A stretch of 64,000 bases of DNA from Verrucomicrobiaceae bacterium (GCA_016795485.1 JAEUHM010000035.1:20582-84581), one strand, 5' to 3'; shown: positions 47,543 through 58,600, numbered from the stretch's first letter. Program-made: numbers and translations. The notes: a model not told the origin generated them from the letters alone.

Positions 47543-48267
47543 TTGAGTTTGAGAACCTCCGCATGACCTACGGCCCGCTTGTGGCATTGGATGACCTCAG
47601 TCTAAATATACCTCAGGGCGAGTTTTTCGCTTTTCTAGGTCCTAACGGAGCAGGTAAGACAACCACTATCAAGCTCCTCACTGGACTGATGAAACCGACA
47701 TCAGGTGCCGTACGCATTTGTGGGCACGATATTCAGACTCACCCGCTCCTCGCTAAATCCTGCCTTGGTTACGTGCCCGATGTTGCCACGTTCTATGAAA
47801 AGCTGACTCCTCATGAGTTCATGCGATTCATTGCTGACTTGTATGAGCTTGAGCGAGCAAGTTCAGCGGCCAGAACTGAAGAGTTGTTCGTCAAGTTCGA
47901 CCTGGAGCGCCATGCTGCTCATCGCATTGAAAATCTTTCTCACGGCACACGCCAGCGTCTTGCGATTGCTGCCGCCCTTGTTCACGAACCCAAAGTCTTT
48001 GTCATTGATGAGCCCATGGTAGGCCTGGATCCGATTCACGCGCGCACGGTGAAGCAAGAACTCAAGGCCAGGAGTCAAGCAGGCATGACCATCCTCATGT
48101 CTACTCACCTTCTCAACATCGCAGAGGAACTGGCAGACCGTATTGGTGTTCTATTCAGAGGCAAACTGATCGCCCTCGGCACGCTCAAAGAACTACAGGA
48201 CCAATTTAAGCGAGAGGGAAGCACTTTAGAAGATATCTTCCTGTCCATGATCGGAGAAGACGAGTAA
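47539..48267 (+). CDS. ABC transporter ATP-binding protein
   Basis: A 242-residue ABC ATPase. Walker A GPNGAGKTTTIKLL near residues 35-46, signature LSHGTRQRL (variant of LSGGQ), Walker B VFVIDEPMVGLDP, and switch His in STHLLNIAEELADR. It belongs to the DrrA/CcmA-like exporter group. No permease is encoded next to it; only the single-helix protein upstream overlaps it. The transmembrane partner must be elsewhere, or the complex is unusual. The signature has His in place of the second Gly. Confidence 0.92.
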   Translation: MIEFENLRMTYGPLVALDDLSLNIPQGEFFAFLGPNGAGKTTTIKLLTGLMKPTSGAVRICGHDIQTHPLLAKSCLGYVPDVATFYEKLTPHEFMRFIADLYELERASSAARTEELFVKFDLERHAAHRIENLSHGTRQRLAIAAALVHEPKVFVIDEPMVGLDPIHARTVKQELKARSQAGMTILMSTHLLNIAEELADRIGVLFRGKLIALGTLKELQDQFKREGSTLEDIFLSMIGEDE

Positions 48268-48289
48268 CACGCAGCATTCCCTGCCCTGC

Positions 48290-49198
48290 ATGAAACCCGT
48301 TCTTGAAGTCCTGACGTCCGGCACCGCTTACCTAGCCAAGCGTGACGTCGATGAGGCGCGTCTCAATATGGAGCACCTCCTCGCTCACGTGTTGGCATGT
48401 CGCCGCATGGATCTCTACCTTCGATTTGACCAACCCGTGCCCGAATCAGCACTTGAGATACTCCGCCCGCTGCTCAAGCGCCGTGGTGAAGGCGAACCCC
48501 TTCAACATCTTCTCGGTACCGTGGAGTTTTGCGGCCACGAACTCATTGTCGATCAGCGTGCGCTCATCCCACGGCCAGAGACGGAAACTCTAGTGGAGCT
48601 GCTCCTACAACGAACAGGTAGCCAGCCCCCCCTTCGTGTTCTCGACATCTGCACGGGTTCAGGATGCATCGGCCTTTCACTCGCCAAAGCTTGGCCTCAG
48701 TCGATCGTCACGCTGTCAGACATTTCCGAGGACGCATTGGAACTAGCTCGGCTCAACGCAGATCGCCTAGAACTCTCTTCACGCGTGAAGTTTATCCGTT
48801 CAGATTTGTTCAACAAGATTCCCGGGACTTTCGATCTGATCGTCTCCAATCCTCCGTACATCGCTACCGCAGAGATCACCACTCTCTCGCGTGAGGTGCG
48901 TCGTGATCCTATGCTTGCTCTGGACGGTGGCCCAACTGGCACCGAGTTTCCAATCCGACTCGCTGAAGCTGCCGTGCCGCACTTGCATGAGTCTTCTACT
49001 CTCGCCTTCGAACTTGGAATGGATCAATCCGACGTGGTGGCAGCTAAACTGATGGCGCTTGGCTTTGGTAAGATTGAGGTGAAATCAGACCTCGCGGGCA
49101 TTGAGCGGTTCATCTTTGCCTCAGCCTGTCCTCAAGCAATCATCGCTCCGGGTTTAGCAGAAATGGACGATACGTTGTCACAAAACGCCGATGTCTGA
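48290..49198 (+). CDS. prmC: peptide chain release factor N5-glutamine methyltransferase PrmC
   Basis: A 302-residue SAM-dependent methyltransferase that modifies the Gln of the GGQ motif in release factors. Motif I is VLDICTGSGCIGLSLA, the catalytic NPPY motif is SNPPYIA, and DQRALIPRPETE marks the N-terminal helical domain junction. Length is slightly above the usual 275-290 because of a C-terminal tail of about 25 residues after FIFASA. The gene starts 22 bp after the ABC ATPase and ends 20 bp before an ECF sigma gene. prfA is not adjacent. Confidence 0.93.
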   Translation: MKPVLEVLTSGTAYLAKRDVDEARLNMEHLLAHVLACRRMDLYLRFDQPVPESALEILRPLLKRRGEGEPLQHLLGTVEFCGHELIVDQRALIPRPETETLVELLLQRTGSQPPLRVLDICTGSGCIGLSLAKAWPQSIVTLSDISEDALELARLNADRLELSSRVKFIRSDLFNKIPGTFDLIVSNPPYIATAEITTLSREVRRDPMLALDGGPTGTEFPIRLAEAAVPHLHESSTLAFELGMDQSDVVAAKLMALGFGKIEVKSDLAGIERFIFASACPQAIIAPGLAEMDDTLSQNADV

Positions 49199-49218
49199 TC
49201 ACGTATCTGCTTCAAAAC

Positions 49219-49947
49219 ATGCCCAGTTCAGAGTCAGATACGTCCCAACGATTTAATACAACGCGCTGGACGCTTCTAAACGGAGCCAGTGAAGAGAACC
49301 AAAGGGATGCTGCTTGGGCGCACTTTTGCAGTGCTTACTGGTACCCCGTCTACGCCTTTATCAGGCGGCGTGGCGTATTGGCAGAAGAAGCAAGCGATCT
49401 CACACAGGCATTTTTCACTAAACTCATTGAGCAAGACTGGCTGGCCGAAGTTGAACGCCGAGAATCGCGCTTCAGTACTCTCCTGATCACTGTATTGAAG
49501 AACTTTCTCATCAAACAATACCGTCACGATGCAGCTCTGAAGCGGGGTGGTGGCGCATCGCCAGTGCCACTCGACCTCGCACAAGCGGAGAGCTGGTTTG
49601 GTGAAGAACCAAGTGCTTCAGGAACGCCAGAGACGCTCTTTGAAAAGCGTTGGGCGACCGCAGTGATGGAAGCAGCTCTCCAGCGATTGCAAGAAGAATG
49701 CATGGCTACGGGCAAAACGAAGATTTTTGATGTGCTCAGTCCATTTCTATCCAGGGAAGCCACGGAAGGAGACTATGACGCCGCAGCAAAGAAGTTGGGA
49801 ATCGCTCCACGAAGTGTGGCCGTCTCGGTTCATCGGTTGAGAGCAGACTACCGCGCCATGGTGCGTCAAGAAGTGGCTGCTGGCCTTCGGGACAGCAACC
49901 TTGTGAATGAGGAGATGCGGGCGCTGGCCTACGCCTTGGGCCTCTGA
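49219..49947 (+). CDS. ECF sigma factor of the Ser/Thr-kinase-associated type
   Basis: A 242-residue sigma factor starting MPSSESDTSQRFNTTRWTLL, the N-terminus typical of ECF factors found beside Ser/Thr kinases in Planctomycetes and Verrucomicrobia. Region 2: WYPVYAFIRRRGVLAEEASDLTQAFFTKLI, then FSTLLITVLKNFLIKQYRH. Region 4: FDVLSPFLSREATEGDYDAAAKKLGIAPRSVAVSVHRLRADY. No anti-sigma gene is adjacent. A Ser/Thr kinase of the expected kind begins at 61245, beyond three large secreted-protein genes; direct linkage is inferred. The gene converges with the secreted-protein operon, with only 3 bp between stops. Confidence 0.9.
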   Translation: MPSSESDTSQRFNTTRWTLLNGASEENQRDAAWAHFCSAYWYPVYAFIRRRGVLAEEASDLTQAFFTKLIEQDWLAEVERRESRFSTLLITVLKNFLIKQYRHDAALKRGGGASPVPLDLAQAESWFGEEPSASGTPETLFEKRWATAVMEAALQRLQEECMATGKTKIFDVLSPFLSREATEGDYDAAAKKLGIAPRSVAVSVHRLRADYRAMVRQEVAAGLRDSNLVNEEMRALAYALGL

Positions 49948-49950
49948 GGT

Positions 49951-51990
49951 TCAAAGTTTCCTCAGCCGATAAAACTTCCGCTGGCCGCTGATGGGTTCGC
50001 TCCAGTGGTTGTCCATGGGTTGTGGATTGACGGCGGTCCAGGTGCTCAAATCGGTGCTGTGTTCGAGAATGTAGCCAACCAAGCCATCCGGCCAAGCGAG
50101 GGAGATTTGACCTGCTGGGCTACTCACTAGGTTCATCTCTGCCTCGGGCTCGCTACCTGCCGGGCGGCTGCCGGCATCCAGCGGATCGGTGCCGTAGTTT
50201 TGCTCGGTGAGGGCGTTGTAGCCATCACCGTCATCGTCGGAATTGGGATTGGTGATGCCAAAAGCTCGCTCCCAGGCATCGCTGAGGCCATTGGAGTTGG
50301 CATCCACGGCGGACGCAGGTGTGGCGGGTGGCAGAGCGGCAAAGGTGTAGCTGCCGCTGGCGAGCAATGACCTCGCCCCGGTGCCGCCGTCGATGGCAAA
50401 AGCGGCAAGAGTAGCGTTTGCGGCCAGCGCGGGCGGATCATCCTCATTGTAAATCTCCCACGCTCCGCTTCCGACCCGATAGTGAATGGCCGGATTGTTC
50501 GCCGCCGTGGTGGTGAAGCGAATCTTGAACGGCACGCCAGGCGTGAGCGCGGCGTAAGCGCCTGATGGCGGCTGCATGGTGACGGTGGGCCTCATCAAGG
50601 TGTTGAGGCCGCCGAATCCAGCCACGCTTGCGGAGGCGAGCAGTTGATTACCCACGGGCACGTTGCCGGAGGCATTCACGATGATGGTTTGCACACTGCC
50701 TAGCCCGAGCATGGGGCCGAAGTCAAACTCACCCGTGCTGGGGAGTGTCGCGAGGCTCGTCCAGTCGAGCTGATTCTGGCTGCCGGTCAAAACAGCGCCG
50801 TTGGTGAGGAAAGGATCTTGGTTGAACAGGAAGATGTTGGGATGCGCACCACGCACCCGCAGCGGTGGCAGCGTGCCTGATGCCACGACTTCCGGCAATG
50901 CTCCAGGCGTGGGCTGGTGGTAGCGTTTCCAGGACTGCACACGGCCACCGGGACCGCTGAGCAGGGTGAAGTCATCGCCATCGGCGATGAGTCCGGCAAA
51001 CTCATGCCCTGGAGCCATCGGAATGGTCATCAGCTCGGTGAAACTTGGTGTAGGAATGTCCCAGACGCGATACAGACGCAGCACGTCGGGTGAACTGCTC
51101 AATCGCACGGCCACCACGGCATCGAGGTTCGCCTCGGTGGCATCGCTCCACGGCACGGTATCGAGCGTGAGCACGGTATCCGGCAGCGTGTGCTCCGTGG
51201 TGCTGGTGAGCGCGACGGGCTGCCACCAGCCCGCGTTGGTGCCGCTGTTCAGGCGATGCTGGAACAGCGTGGTGCCGTCTTTGGCTACGCTGTAGAGCAG
51301 TGTCTTCCGCGCCGCCGCCCAGTGCAGGCCAGCAGGATGTGTGGCTCCGACTTGAAGAGAGGACCCAAAGCCTGTGCGGGTCATGATGTCCACCCGCAGG
51401 CGGTTCTCTCGCACGCTGATCATCACGGGGATGGAGGGCGCAGGACTCAACGGCACGCACTGAGCCTGAGAGTGAATGCTGGCGGGCGAGAAAGTGAAAA
51501 CCATGGCTCCAGCGGCATCCACGCTACCCATTTTGACTCCCTCCATGTCGGTGAAGGCGATGGCGTCTTCCACGATGGAACCTGCCGCATGCCCGGTGCT
51601 GTTCCGAACAAGTGTCTGCGGACCGATGACGGGACTGGCGAAGGTTTGCGGTGATCCATTCGCGGGCACGAACTGAACCGCATTCCATGTTGATGAAGCA
51701 GCCACGAGCGAGTCGATGCTGCCATTGCGCAAGGTGGTGAAGCCGGTGATGCCGTTCATGCCTGTGGGCAGCTCTGTCCAGGTGAGGCCGCCACCGCTTT
51801 TCAAACCGAGGCGGGCGAGGCCGGTGGCCTTGTCCACCACCACGACATCGCGCCAATCTGACACGGTTTGAAACCGGCCCGTGGTGATGAACTCCAGCGG
51901 CGTCTCGATGATCCAGTCCGGCGAACTGGCGGCCTGAAGCAGTGATGAACCCGCGAGCAGAAATAGAAGGGTGTGTTTCATGGTGGGCAT
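49951..51990 (-). CDS. large secreted protein with chitobiase-C-terminal-like domain and calcium-binding repeats
   Basis: A 679-residue protein. Leader KHTLLFLLAGSSLLQA, then a long beta-rich region that looks like a propeller or integrin-like repeats (for example FQTVSDWRDVVVVDKATG). About residues 470-545 match the chitobiase/hexosaminidase C-terminal module (PPSGAYAALTPGVPFKIRF, IHYRVGSGAWEIYNEDDP). Residues 550-605 contain thrombospondin-type-3-like calcium motifs (DANSNGLSDAWERAF, NPNSDDDGDGYNALTEQ). The C-terminus GQRKFYRLRKL is a frequent verrucomicrobial ending of such proteins. Its ATG shares one base with the stop of the preceding gene (TGATG), so it is coupled to the 1226-residue protein. 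Confidence 0.75.
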   Translation of the reverse strand: MPTMKHTLLFLLAGSSLLQAASSPDWIIETPLEFITTGRFQTVSDWRDVVVVDKATGLARLGLKSGGGLTWTELPTGMNGITGFTTLRNGSIDSLVAASSTWNAVQFVPANGSPQTFASPVIGPQTLVRNSTGHAAGSIVEDAIAFTDMEGVKMGSVDAAGAMVFTFSPASIHSQAQCVPLSPAPSIPVMISVRENRLRVDIMTRTGFGSSLQVGATHPAGLHWAAARKTLLYSVAKDGTTLFQHRLNSGTNAGWWQPVALTSTTEHTLPDTVLTLDTVPWSDATEANLDAVVAVRLSSSPDVLRLYRVWDIPTPSFTELMTIPMAPGHEFAGLIADGDDFTLLSGPGGRVQSWKRYHQPTPGALPEVVASGTLPPLRVRGAHPNIFLFNQDPFLTNGAVLTGSQNQLDWTSLATLPSTGEFDFGPMLGLGSVQTIIVNASGNVPVGNQLLASASVAGFGGLNTLMRPTVTMQPPSGAYAALTPGVPFKIRFTTTAANNPAIHYRVGSGAWEIYNEDDPPALAANATLAAFAIDGGTGARSLLASGSYTFAALPPATPASAVDANSNGLSDAWERAFGITNPNSDDDGDGYNALTEQNYGTDPLDAGSRPAGSEPEAEMNLVSSPAGQISLAWPDGLVGYILEHSTDLSTWTAVNPQPMDNHWSEPISGQRKFYRLRKL

Positions 51991-54900
51991 CAGTTGGGAC
52001 CGTAGAAACCCGCGTCGATGGTTTGAGTGATCTCTCCGTCCGCGCCGAAGCAGACGACGTAGTAGTGGTAGCGCGCGCCCTCGATGACGCCCTGCGTATC
52101 GAGCAGGAAGAGATCGATGCTGTAGTGAATATCGCCGGGCGGCGCTGTGAGCCGCAGAGCGAAGAAGGGATCAATCAAACGCGAGGCATTGCGTCCGCTC
52201 ACGGTGCTGGGGATCCACGCGATCTTCCGCACCAGCGGCGAGACCTGCACCACATCTCCGGGCACCGTGGGAAAGAGCGCGTTCGCCACCTGCTGCCGAT
52301 AGAGCACCACTCCCTGCACCTGGCGGATGCCATCGCCCAAAGGACGCGGAATGTGTGCGTTCGGATCATGGCGTTTGAATCCAGGACTGGTCGAGCGTGG
52401 CGCATAGACGATCTCATTCGAGATGGTTTCAAAGTCTTCCGTTCCCTGGCTCGGCAGCGAGGCGAGTTTCACGCCCACCGGACGCTCGCCGTTCAAGCCC
52501 ACTGGCCACATCACCGGATGCAACTCACCCGCCTCCACACCGGCCACCAGCGTCACCTCGGGCATGGGACGCGCGGGCCAGGCGACCTTGGGCGGATCAC
52601 CGGGCACGACCTCCTCCCACTTGAACTCATAAATCGCGCTCTTCGGACCACGGCCCTTGCCGTTGAGAATCACGCCCTGCAAACCCTGGACGAACACTTC
52701 ATACGTCACGCCCGCCTGCACATCGAACTCCGCGTGGAAAGGCGGCTCAGCGGGAAAACCGTTCCCAAGCGGCGGCGTGACGAAGCTGGAGGTATTCACC
52801 ATCTTCGCGAACTTGATGGCAGCCGTGCCGAGGCTCAAAACCGAGCGGTTGTCGGCATTCGCGGACTGGCTGGCCGGGCCAGCGGCCTGCTTTGTAGGAG
52901 TGACCTTGCCGTCATCATCCGCGCCCATGTAATGCACCTGCCGGTTAGCAAGCGCGGGCGAAACGGCGGCCACGAGCGAGTAAGCGGAAGCATTTTCCAG
53001 GGCACTCTGCACCGCAGATCCGCCCTTGGCTTTGATGGTGATCAAAAAGCGCTCCACGCCCTGCGGCGGGCACATCCAGGTGAGTTTCATCTTCGGCGCG
53101 GCAGCGGTGCCGATGGCCGCAGGCGGGCTGAGACGTGGTTTCGGCAAGGTGGGAGCCTTGCGCTCGATGCAGGGCTCCAGCCGCACCAGCGCGGAGGCAT
53201 TGCCATCGCGATCCACGGTCTGCGCGTAGTAGCAGATCGTGCAGCTCGTCATCGGCAGCGCCTCATCTTCACGGCGGATGGCGTTGACGGGATTCCCCGC
53301 GGCATAAAAAGCACCGCCCTGGCCCACCAGCGTGTAGGGACCGTCATTGATGCGGCGGAACAGCCGATACTCCTCACTGCGCGCGGTAGTGAAAACGACC
53401 ACGCCGAGTTTGCCTGCCTTTCCGCTGCCGGGCGTGTAGGCCAGATCCGTGCAGGTGCCACCGAACTCCTTCACGGCATACACGCGTCCATCGAGGGCGG
53501 GCTGCGTGGTGGCGGGCGGAAAAGAGAAATACACCTGCGAATCCCGCACCGTGCCATGTCCGCGAGTGGTCCATGTGCCGAACGATCCACCGGAGGGCGA
53601 GGTTTGCACCACTACCACGCGGCCATTGAGTGTGGACGATGGCAGAGCCAGCCCCACGCCCTCTGGAGTAGCAGCCGCTGGCACGCTCACGAAAGGCTCC
53701 AGCAGTTCATCGGAGAAGATTTCTCCAGGTGTGAGGTCCGAGTTCGAAAGCGACTTGCTTTGAAAGGTCACTTCACGCCTGCCCTCGGCGGTCAAACCTT
53801 CAATGAGCTGCTCCTTCACATTGCTCAACATGCCATGGTGCGTGGTGCTCTGGCAGATGACGGTCAGGCTTTGCCCAGGCAGATCGCTCGTGTGAATCTC
53901 GAAGTCCGCCGCCACCCAATCGCCCTCCGCACCATAGATGTGCTGGCCGAGATCGGTGACATTCGTGCCCACGCGCACCGAGAGATCGACATGCGCGATG
54001 CCGGGATCAAGCCGCTGACAGAGCAAGCGCACACGGATCAGGCCATCATTGGCGGGCAGTTCGGGAGGCGTCACGGTCTGCTGGCTGAGGAAAATGACCG
54101 AGGCACGGCCACAGTTGGCCTCCACCACACCGCTGGGAGCCTGGGGGCCTTCACGCTGACGTTTCGCAATCATCACCGGCGCGGCAAAGTCGGACTTGAT
54201 CGGCCCCATCGGCGACACATGCACGGCGCGCACCGAATACCACATCGTCTCGCCAAAGCCCTTGGCGGCGAGCACTGGCGTGTCGTCGATGTAGGACATC
54301 AACACGTTGTCCACCGTGTGCAACTGGCCTGCGGCGATGGGTGCGAGCGCGTTCTTGCCCTCGTTGGATTGCAGGCTCGTCAAATCATCGCCGCTGTAGA
54401 TCTCGTAGTAGCTCGTGACATCGCGGGCGGTGTTGGTGTTCGCTCGCCAGAAGAACTGCGCCGTCTGCGTGCCGGAGGTGGCATTCGCATTGGGCCCCCA
54501 GTAGTTCTCCGCACGCAAATCAGTCGGCACGGGTGGTGGCAAGGTGCGGCAGACAATGCCATGACCGGGCAGTGAGGGCGGCCCATCGCGTCCGAGGATG
54601 TCACGCGTGGTGACGAAGAAGGTGTATTCCTCACCTTCTGCAAAAGGCTCGTCCACCGGCTGCCCTGCACCATTGTTGTGAAAGCGCCCGCCGTCATCGG
54701 TCATGAAGTGCGTGGTGCTGTCGGCGACCAGATCAGCCGCCTCAGCAAGGCTGAGGAGCTTCGATGGAGTGACGGGCCGCTCCACGGACTTCTTCGCGTG
54801 GCCGGAGAGCACCCAGGACTTAAGCTGAGCGAGGCTGGGAGGAGCCGCATCCACGCCATTCGTCACGGCAAAGGCCTTGCTCACACGCCAGACATTGAAG

Positions 54901-55670
54901 CCTGCGCTCAGAGGTGATTGTCGGCTGAGGTTCGCATCCTGACCCCACCGCAGCTTGATGTTGAGATCGCCTTTGGGCGTGAGGTCAGGCACTTGAACCG
55001 GCGGCCCAGGCGCTGGCAGCACCACAGGCTGACCGGCGGTGAGCGTGAGCCGCGCCACCACACCCCCATCTCCTGCCGTGCTCCATTCCCGCGCTTCCAG
55101 CGTCACCGGCTGTCCCGGAGCCGCAGTCAAAGGCCCCGCCCATGCCTCGCCCATCGCCATCCGCACACTCGGGTGTCCCATCGCCAAAAGTCGCATCGCG
55201 GAAGCCGTCTCCGCATCGCCTGCGGCACGGTTTAGCAGCGCTGACAGCATCTCAGCCAGCGACGGCTTCGGCGGAGTTGGCAGCGGATTGACGATCTGGT
55301 TCCGCTCCGCTCCCCGTGTGCGGTAGAGGTCGTAAAGCACCGCATCCAGCTCCACCAGATCCTCGCCGATCTGCCTGCCGCGCTCGATAAACACCGCCAT
55401 CAGGCTCATTTCCAGCTCAGGCGAAACGATGCCCTGTTTCACAAACGAACCTGGATCTGCGGGCAGCCCGTTTTTGAGATAAACCGCCAGCGCGCGGCCA
55501 CGCAGCACACCCGTGTTTTCTGGCGTGAACGCGATGTAGGCCCACGGTCTGCCTGCGGCATCCGTCGTGGTGGTGGCGGCAGTGATCAGGCTGTCAGGAA
55601 TGCTCTGCGCACCCAACGGGCTGAGCCACACGGCAAGACCTGCCACCAGAACTGAAAAGAGACGTTTCAT
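51990..55670 (-). CDS. giant secreted protein, fibronectin-III-like modules
   Basis: A 1226-residue protein with signal peptide MKRLFSVLVAGLAVWLSPLGA. An N-terminal helical section (about 60-170) includes IERGRQIGEDLVELDAVLYDLYRTRG. Thereafter the chain is beta-rich with fibronectin-III-like units, each with Pro-start and aromatic signatures such as PVPTDLRAENYWG, QFFWRANTNTARDVTSYYEIYSG and ETMWYSVRAVHVSPMG. Cysteines are rare in the first half and appear later. I recognise no catalytic site. It overlaps the 679-residue protein gene by one base and starts 6 bp after the stop of the 1822-residue protein gene, so the three are one transcription unit. Confidence 0.75.
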   Translation of the reverse strand: MKRLFSVLVAGLAVWLSPLGAQSIPDSLITAATTTTDAAGRPWAYIAFTPENTGVLRGRALAVYLKNGLPADPGSFVKQGIVSPELEMSLMAVFIERGRQIGEDLVELDAVLYDLYRTRGAERNQIVNPLPTPPKPSLAEMLSALLNRAAGDAETASAMRLLAMGHPSVRMAMGEAWAGPLTAAPGQPVTLEAREWSTAGDGGVVARLTLTAGQPVVLPAPGPPVQVPDLTPKGDLNIKLRWGQDANLSRQSPLSAGFNVWRVSKAFAVTNGVDAAPPSLAQLKSWVLSGHAKKSVERPVTPSKLLSLAEAADLVADSTTHFMTDDGGRFHNNGAGQPVDEPFAEGEEYTFFVTTRDILGRDGPPSLPGHGIVCRTLPPPVPTDLRAENYWGPNANATSGTQTAQFFWRANTNTARDVTSYYEIYSGDDLTSLQSNEGKNALAPIAAGQLHTVDNVLMSYIDDTPVLAAKGFGETMWYSVRAVHVSPMGPIKSDFAAPVMIAKRQREGPQAPSGVVEANCGRASVIFLSQQTVTPPELPANDGLIRVRLLCQRLDPGIAHVDLSVRVGTNVTDLGQHIYGAEGDWVAADFEIHTSDLPGQSLTVICQSTTHHGMLSNVKEQLIEGLTAEGRREVTFQSKSLSNSDLTPGEIFSDELLEPFVSVPAAATPEGVGLALPSSTLNGRVVVVQTSPSGGSFGTWTTRGHGTVRDSQVYFSFPPATTQPALDGRVYAVKEFGGTCTDLAYTPGSGKAGKLGVVVFTTARSEEYRLFRRINDGPYTLVGQGGAFYAAGNPVNAIRREDEALPMTSCTICYYAQTVDRDGNASALVRLEPCIERKAPTLPKPRLSPPAAIGTAAAPKMKLTWMCPPQGVERFLITIKAKGGSAVQSALENASAYSLVAAVSPALANRQVHYMGADDDGKVTPTKQAAGPASQSANADNRSVLSLGTAAIKFAKMVNTSSFVTPPLGNGFPAEPPFHAEFDVQAGVTYEVFVQGLQGVILNGKGRGPKSAIYEFKWEEVVPGDPPKVAWPARPMPEVTLVAGVEAGELHPVMWPVGLNGERPVGVKLASLPSQGTEDFETISNEIVYAPRSTSPGFKRHDPNAHIPRPLGDGIRQVQGVVLYRQQVANALFPTVPGDVVQVSPLVRKIAWIPSTVSGRNASRLIDPFFALRLTAPPGDIHYSIDLFLLDTQGVIEGARYHYYVVCFGADGEITQTIDAGFYGPN

Positions 55671-55676
55671 AGAGCT

Positions 55677-58600
55677 TCAGAAATCAATGCCGAGCTTGGC
55701 TTTGGGCCATGACATGGTCCACGTGAGGCCGATGCTGCGGCTCAGCTTCACACAGGTGGGGCACCATCCGAGCTGGATGGAAAACGTGCCTTCTCCACGG
55801 ATCACATAGGTGCCGCCGATCAGGCTGTCAGCGATGCTTTTGGCCAAGCCAAAGATACCATCTTCCGGCGGGCTGCCAATCAGCGGCAGTTCCCCCAGGT
55901 TGACCGCCAGCGCTCCAAAGATCGTCATCGTGCCCCGCGCATTCAGCGCACAGAGCACCGTGCCCTCCACGCCATATAACTGCTTGCAGCCGATGAAGAC
56001 CGCATCCGTCTCCACGCCCTCGCGTTTGCCGATGAAGGCAAAGAACCCGGAGCCCGCCCCACCTTTCAGCGTCAGCATGCAACTGGAGGGTATCCCAAAC
56101 ACCTCGTTCAAAGGGAACCAGGACTCACCGTAGAAATACACGCCCGTGATGGGCTCCAGCGTGTTCACGCGAGATTCCGTCAAAGCGAGCCCCACGCTGG
56201 GATCGATCATGGTCAGCACACCCACACCGCAGGTCCTGCCCAAAAACACTCCGGCAGCCGCCTCGTAGCCGCCGTAAAGCCCACGCGCCTTGCCACCCAG
56301 ATAAGCCCACACCTTCGGGTTCACCGCGGCTCCATCCGTTCCAAATCCGGCCGCCAGGCGAATCTCCTGCACCGAGACCGGCCCCACGGAAATGTCTCCA
56401 CTGAAGGCGAAATAGCCGTCGAGGCCCATCAGGTTGCCATTGATCAATGAGAACTGAGTGCCCACCTCCACGATGGTGCCAGCAGCGCTGATCCAGTCAC
56501 ACTCCGCCCGCGCCTTCACCGTCACCACGGACACCGTGCTGCCCGCCGCTGTGCGGCACCCGGATGGCGGTGTGTTTGCATCCACCTCCTCGATGCGCAG
56601 ATGCGCCTGCACTTTCAGCGCGTCCGGCACGTTGAACTCAAAGTTGCCATTGATGTCCAGCACACGCAGCGACTCGTTATTGATCTGCGCATAGCCCTCA
56701 ATGTTGAGCGCTGCCAGCTTCCCGCTTCCGCCGCTGCTCGGCCCCATGTCACCCAAGGCGGGGCTGCGAGATGTCGGCAACACTTCGGTGCCCAACTCGT
56801 GCTCGATCACCGCCCGCATCAACTGGTTCACCTGGCCGAGCACATCATCCAGGGCCGCGCGGAAGACTTGGTTCGTATCCTGCACATGCTGGCGCACGAT
56901 GTATTGAAACTTCGGCACCGTGGCACAGGCCATCACACGCTCGCTGACCAGGCGGCGAATGCGCTCCTGTTTGGCAGTCGCGTCCAGCAGCGTCCACTCG
57001 TTACGGGCCGTGAGCGCATCAATGTCCGCCGCTGCCTGCGCGGCGGCGGCGTTCAGATTCGTGGAGGTTTCCTGAAACACTGCGGGCAACTGGTTCAGCA
57101 CCTGCGTTTCCGCCTGCACCAGGGCTGCATGTGCACGGATCAGCACTTCCCGCGCCTGCACCAGATCAGGCTCGATCTTTGGCATCACTTCAGCGAGCGC
57201 GTTGTTAACCGCCATCTCTCCCAGGGTTGCGACTTCTGGAATGTCGGAACCTTCGAGCAAACGCCGCACGAGAGCCCCCACGTTTGGCCGACCTCCGCTG
57301 TTGCCGACAATCGCCAGCGCCGCATCAATCGCCGTAATCCCGTCTTGCAATCGCGCACTGATCTCCGGGCCGAGGTTCATCGCGCTCAACTCGGTTTGCA
57401 GCAGCGTCAACTGGCTCGTTGCGCTGTTGCCCGCGATCACTGCGGCGGCCAGCGGATCGGACGCAGTGTTGAGAGGCGTCTTCCACACCTCGTTCACCCG
57501 CTCGCTGAGCAGGGCATCGAGTTCCGCCATGCCGTTTCCGAGCTGATCGCGCAACGTATCGCCCAAGGCCGTCGTCAGCGCATTCGCCACCACGTTGCTG
57601 ATGCCTTCTTTGACGACCGCCGCGAGTGAAGCGCTGTTCACGCGTGGAATGTCCAGCTCCAGTCCAAAGGTCAGCTCTGCCGTGCTAGGTGTGAGAGATC
57701 GAAGCTGGCGGTGCACATTCCCGAGCACCAGCAGGTCGGCGTTCTGCGCCTGGCTGGTCTTGAAGCGCCGCTGAGACGCCTCCCACTCCAGCGGGAAGTT
57801 GAAGTCCACCACACCCAGCCAGCGCTTCTGTGCACGGGCGTTGTATTGCTCCGTGGCGGGGGAGCGATAGGCCTCCACGCTCATGTCCAGCGGGAAGCCG
57901 AGATTGTCCGCGTCGAAGTGTTTATTGGTGAAGTAACTCTGCCCGCCTTCCTGCCAGCCATGCACATTGGCATCGGCAGGATTGGCCGGCCACCCGCCCA
58001 CCACATGCAGCAGAGAGGCGGTGGTGGCGGTGGAAGAGGCGCTCACATGGAACTGCACCTTCATGTCCTCAAACCACGGCACATTCATCGTGGCCGGAAA
58101 GGTCAGGAAACCGCTCCCAGGTCGAGTGTGAGTTCTCCCAGGCACGGGAAGCGGTGATGGATTGTTCAAATAAGCCGAGCCCGTCACTGTGACCTCCCAC
58201 GGCACACCACCCGCGCCCACGACTTGAATGCTCGGCGGCAAAGTGAAGCGACTGTCCACCTCATGCCCGGCCGCGAGAGGGCTTGCTTTGGTCACCAGAT
58301 TCCCGTCAAAGCCACGGAAAGCCAGAGTCGCATGGAGCTTCTGCGGTGTGATGCTGGGGAACCTCGTCTGCGCACCCACGAGCAAGAAGCCGCTGGTCAC
58401 GCTGTCGCATCCGCTGGGGCTCACAGGTTGCGCAAACTCCAGGCTCAATGGCGTGAAGTCCGTGCCCCAGTAGGCGAGCGATTTGGTCTCGCCCTCGGTC
58501 GCCAGCATCAGCTTGTGCGGCTGTCCGCGGCATTTGAAGCTCAGCTCTTTAAAATCGAGGTCAAAGCCTGGCAGAGGCGTCACCGGACTGTCCACATGAA

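Noticed and set aside
51942..54575. 877-codon plus-strand open frame
   Set aside because: It lies antisense to the 1226-residue secreted protein gene (and partly to the 679-residue one), whose leader, domains and operon spacing are coherent. The plus frame has His/Arg-rich shadow composition and no domain.
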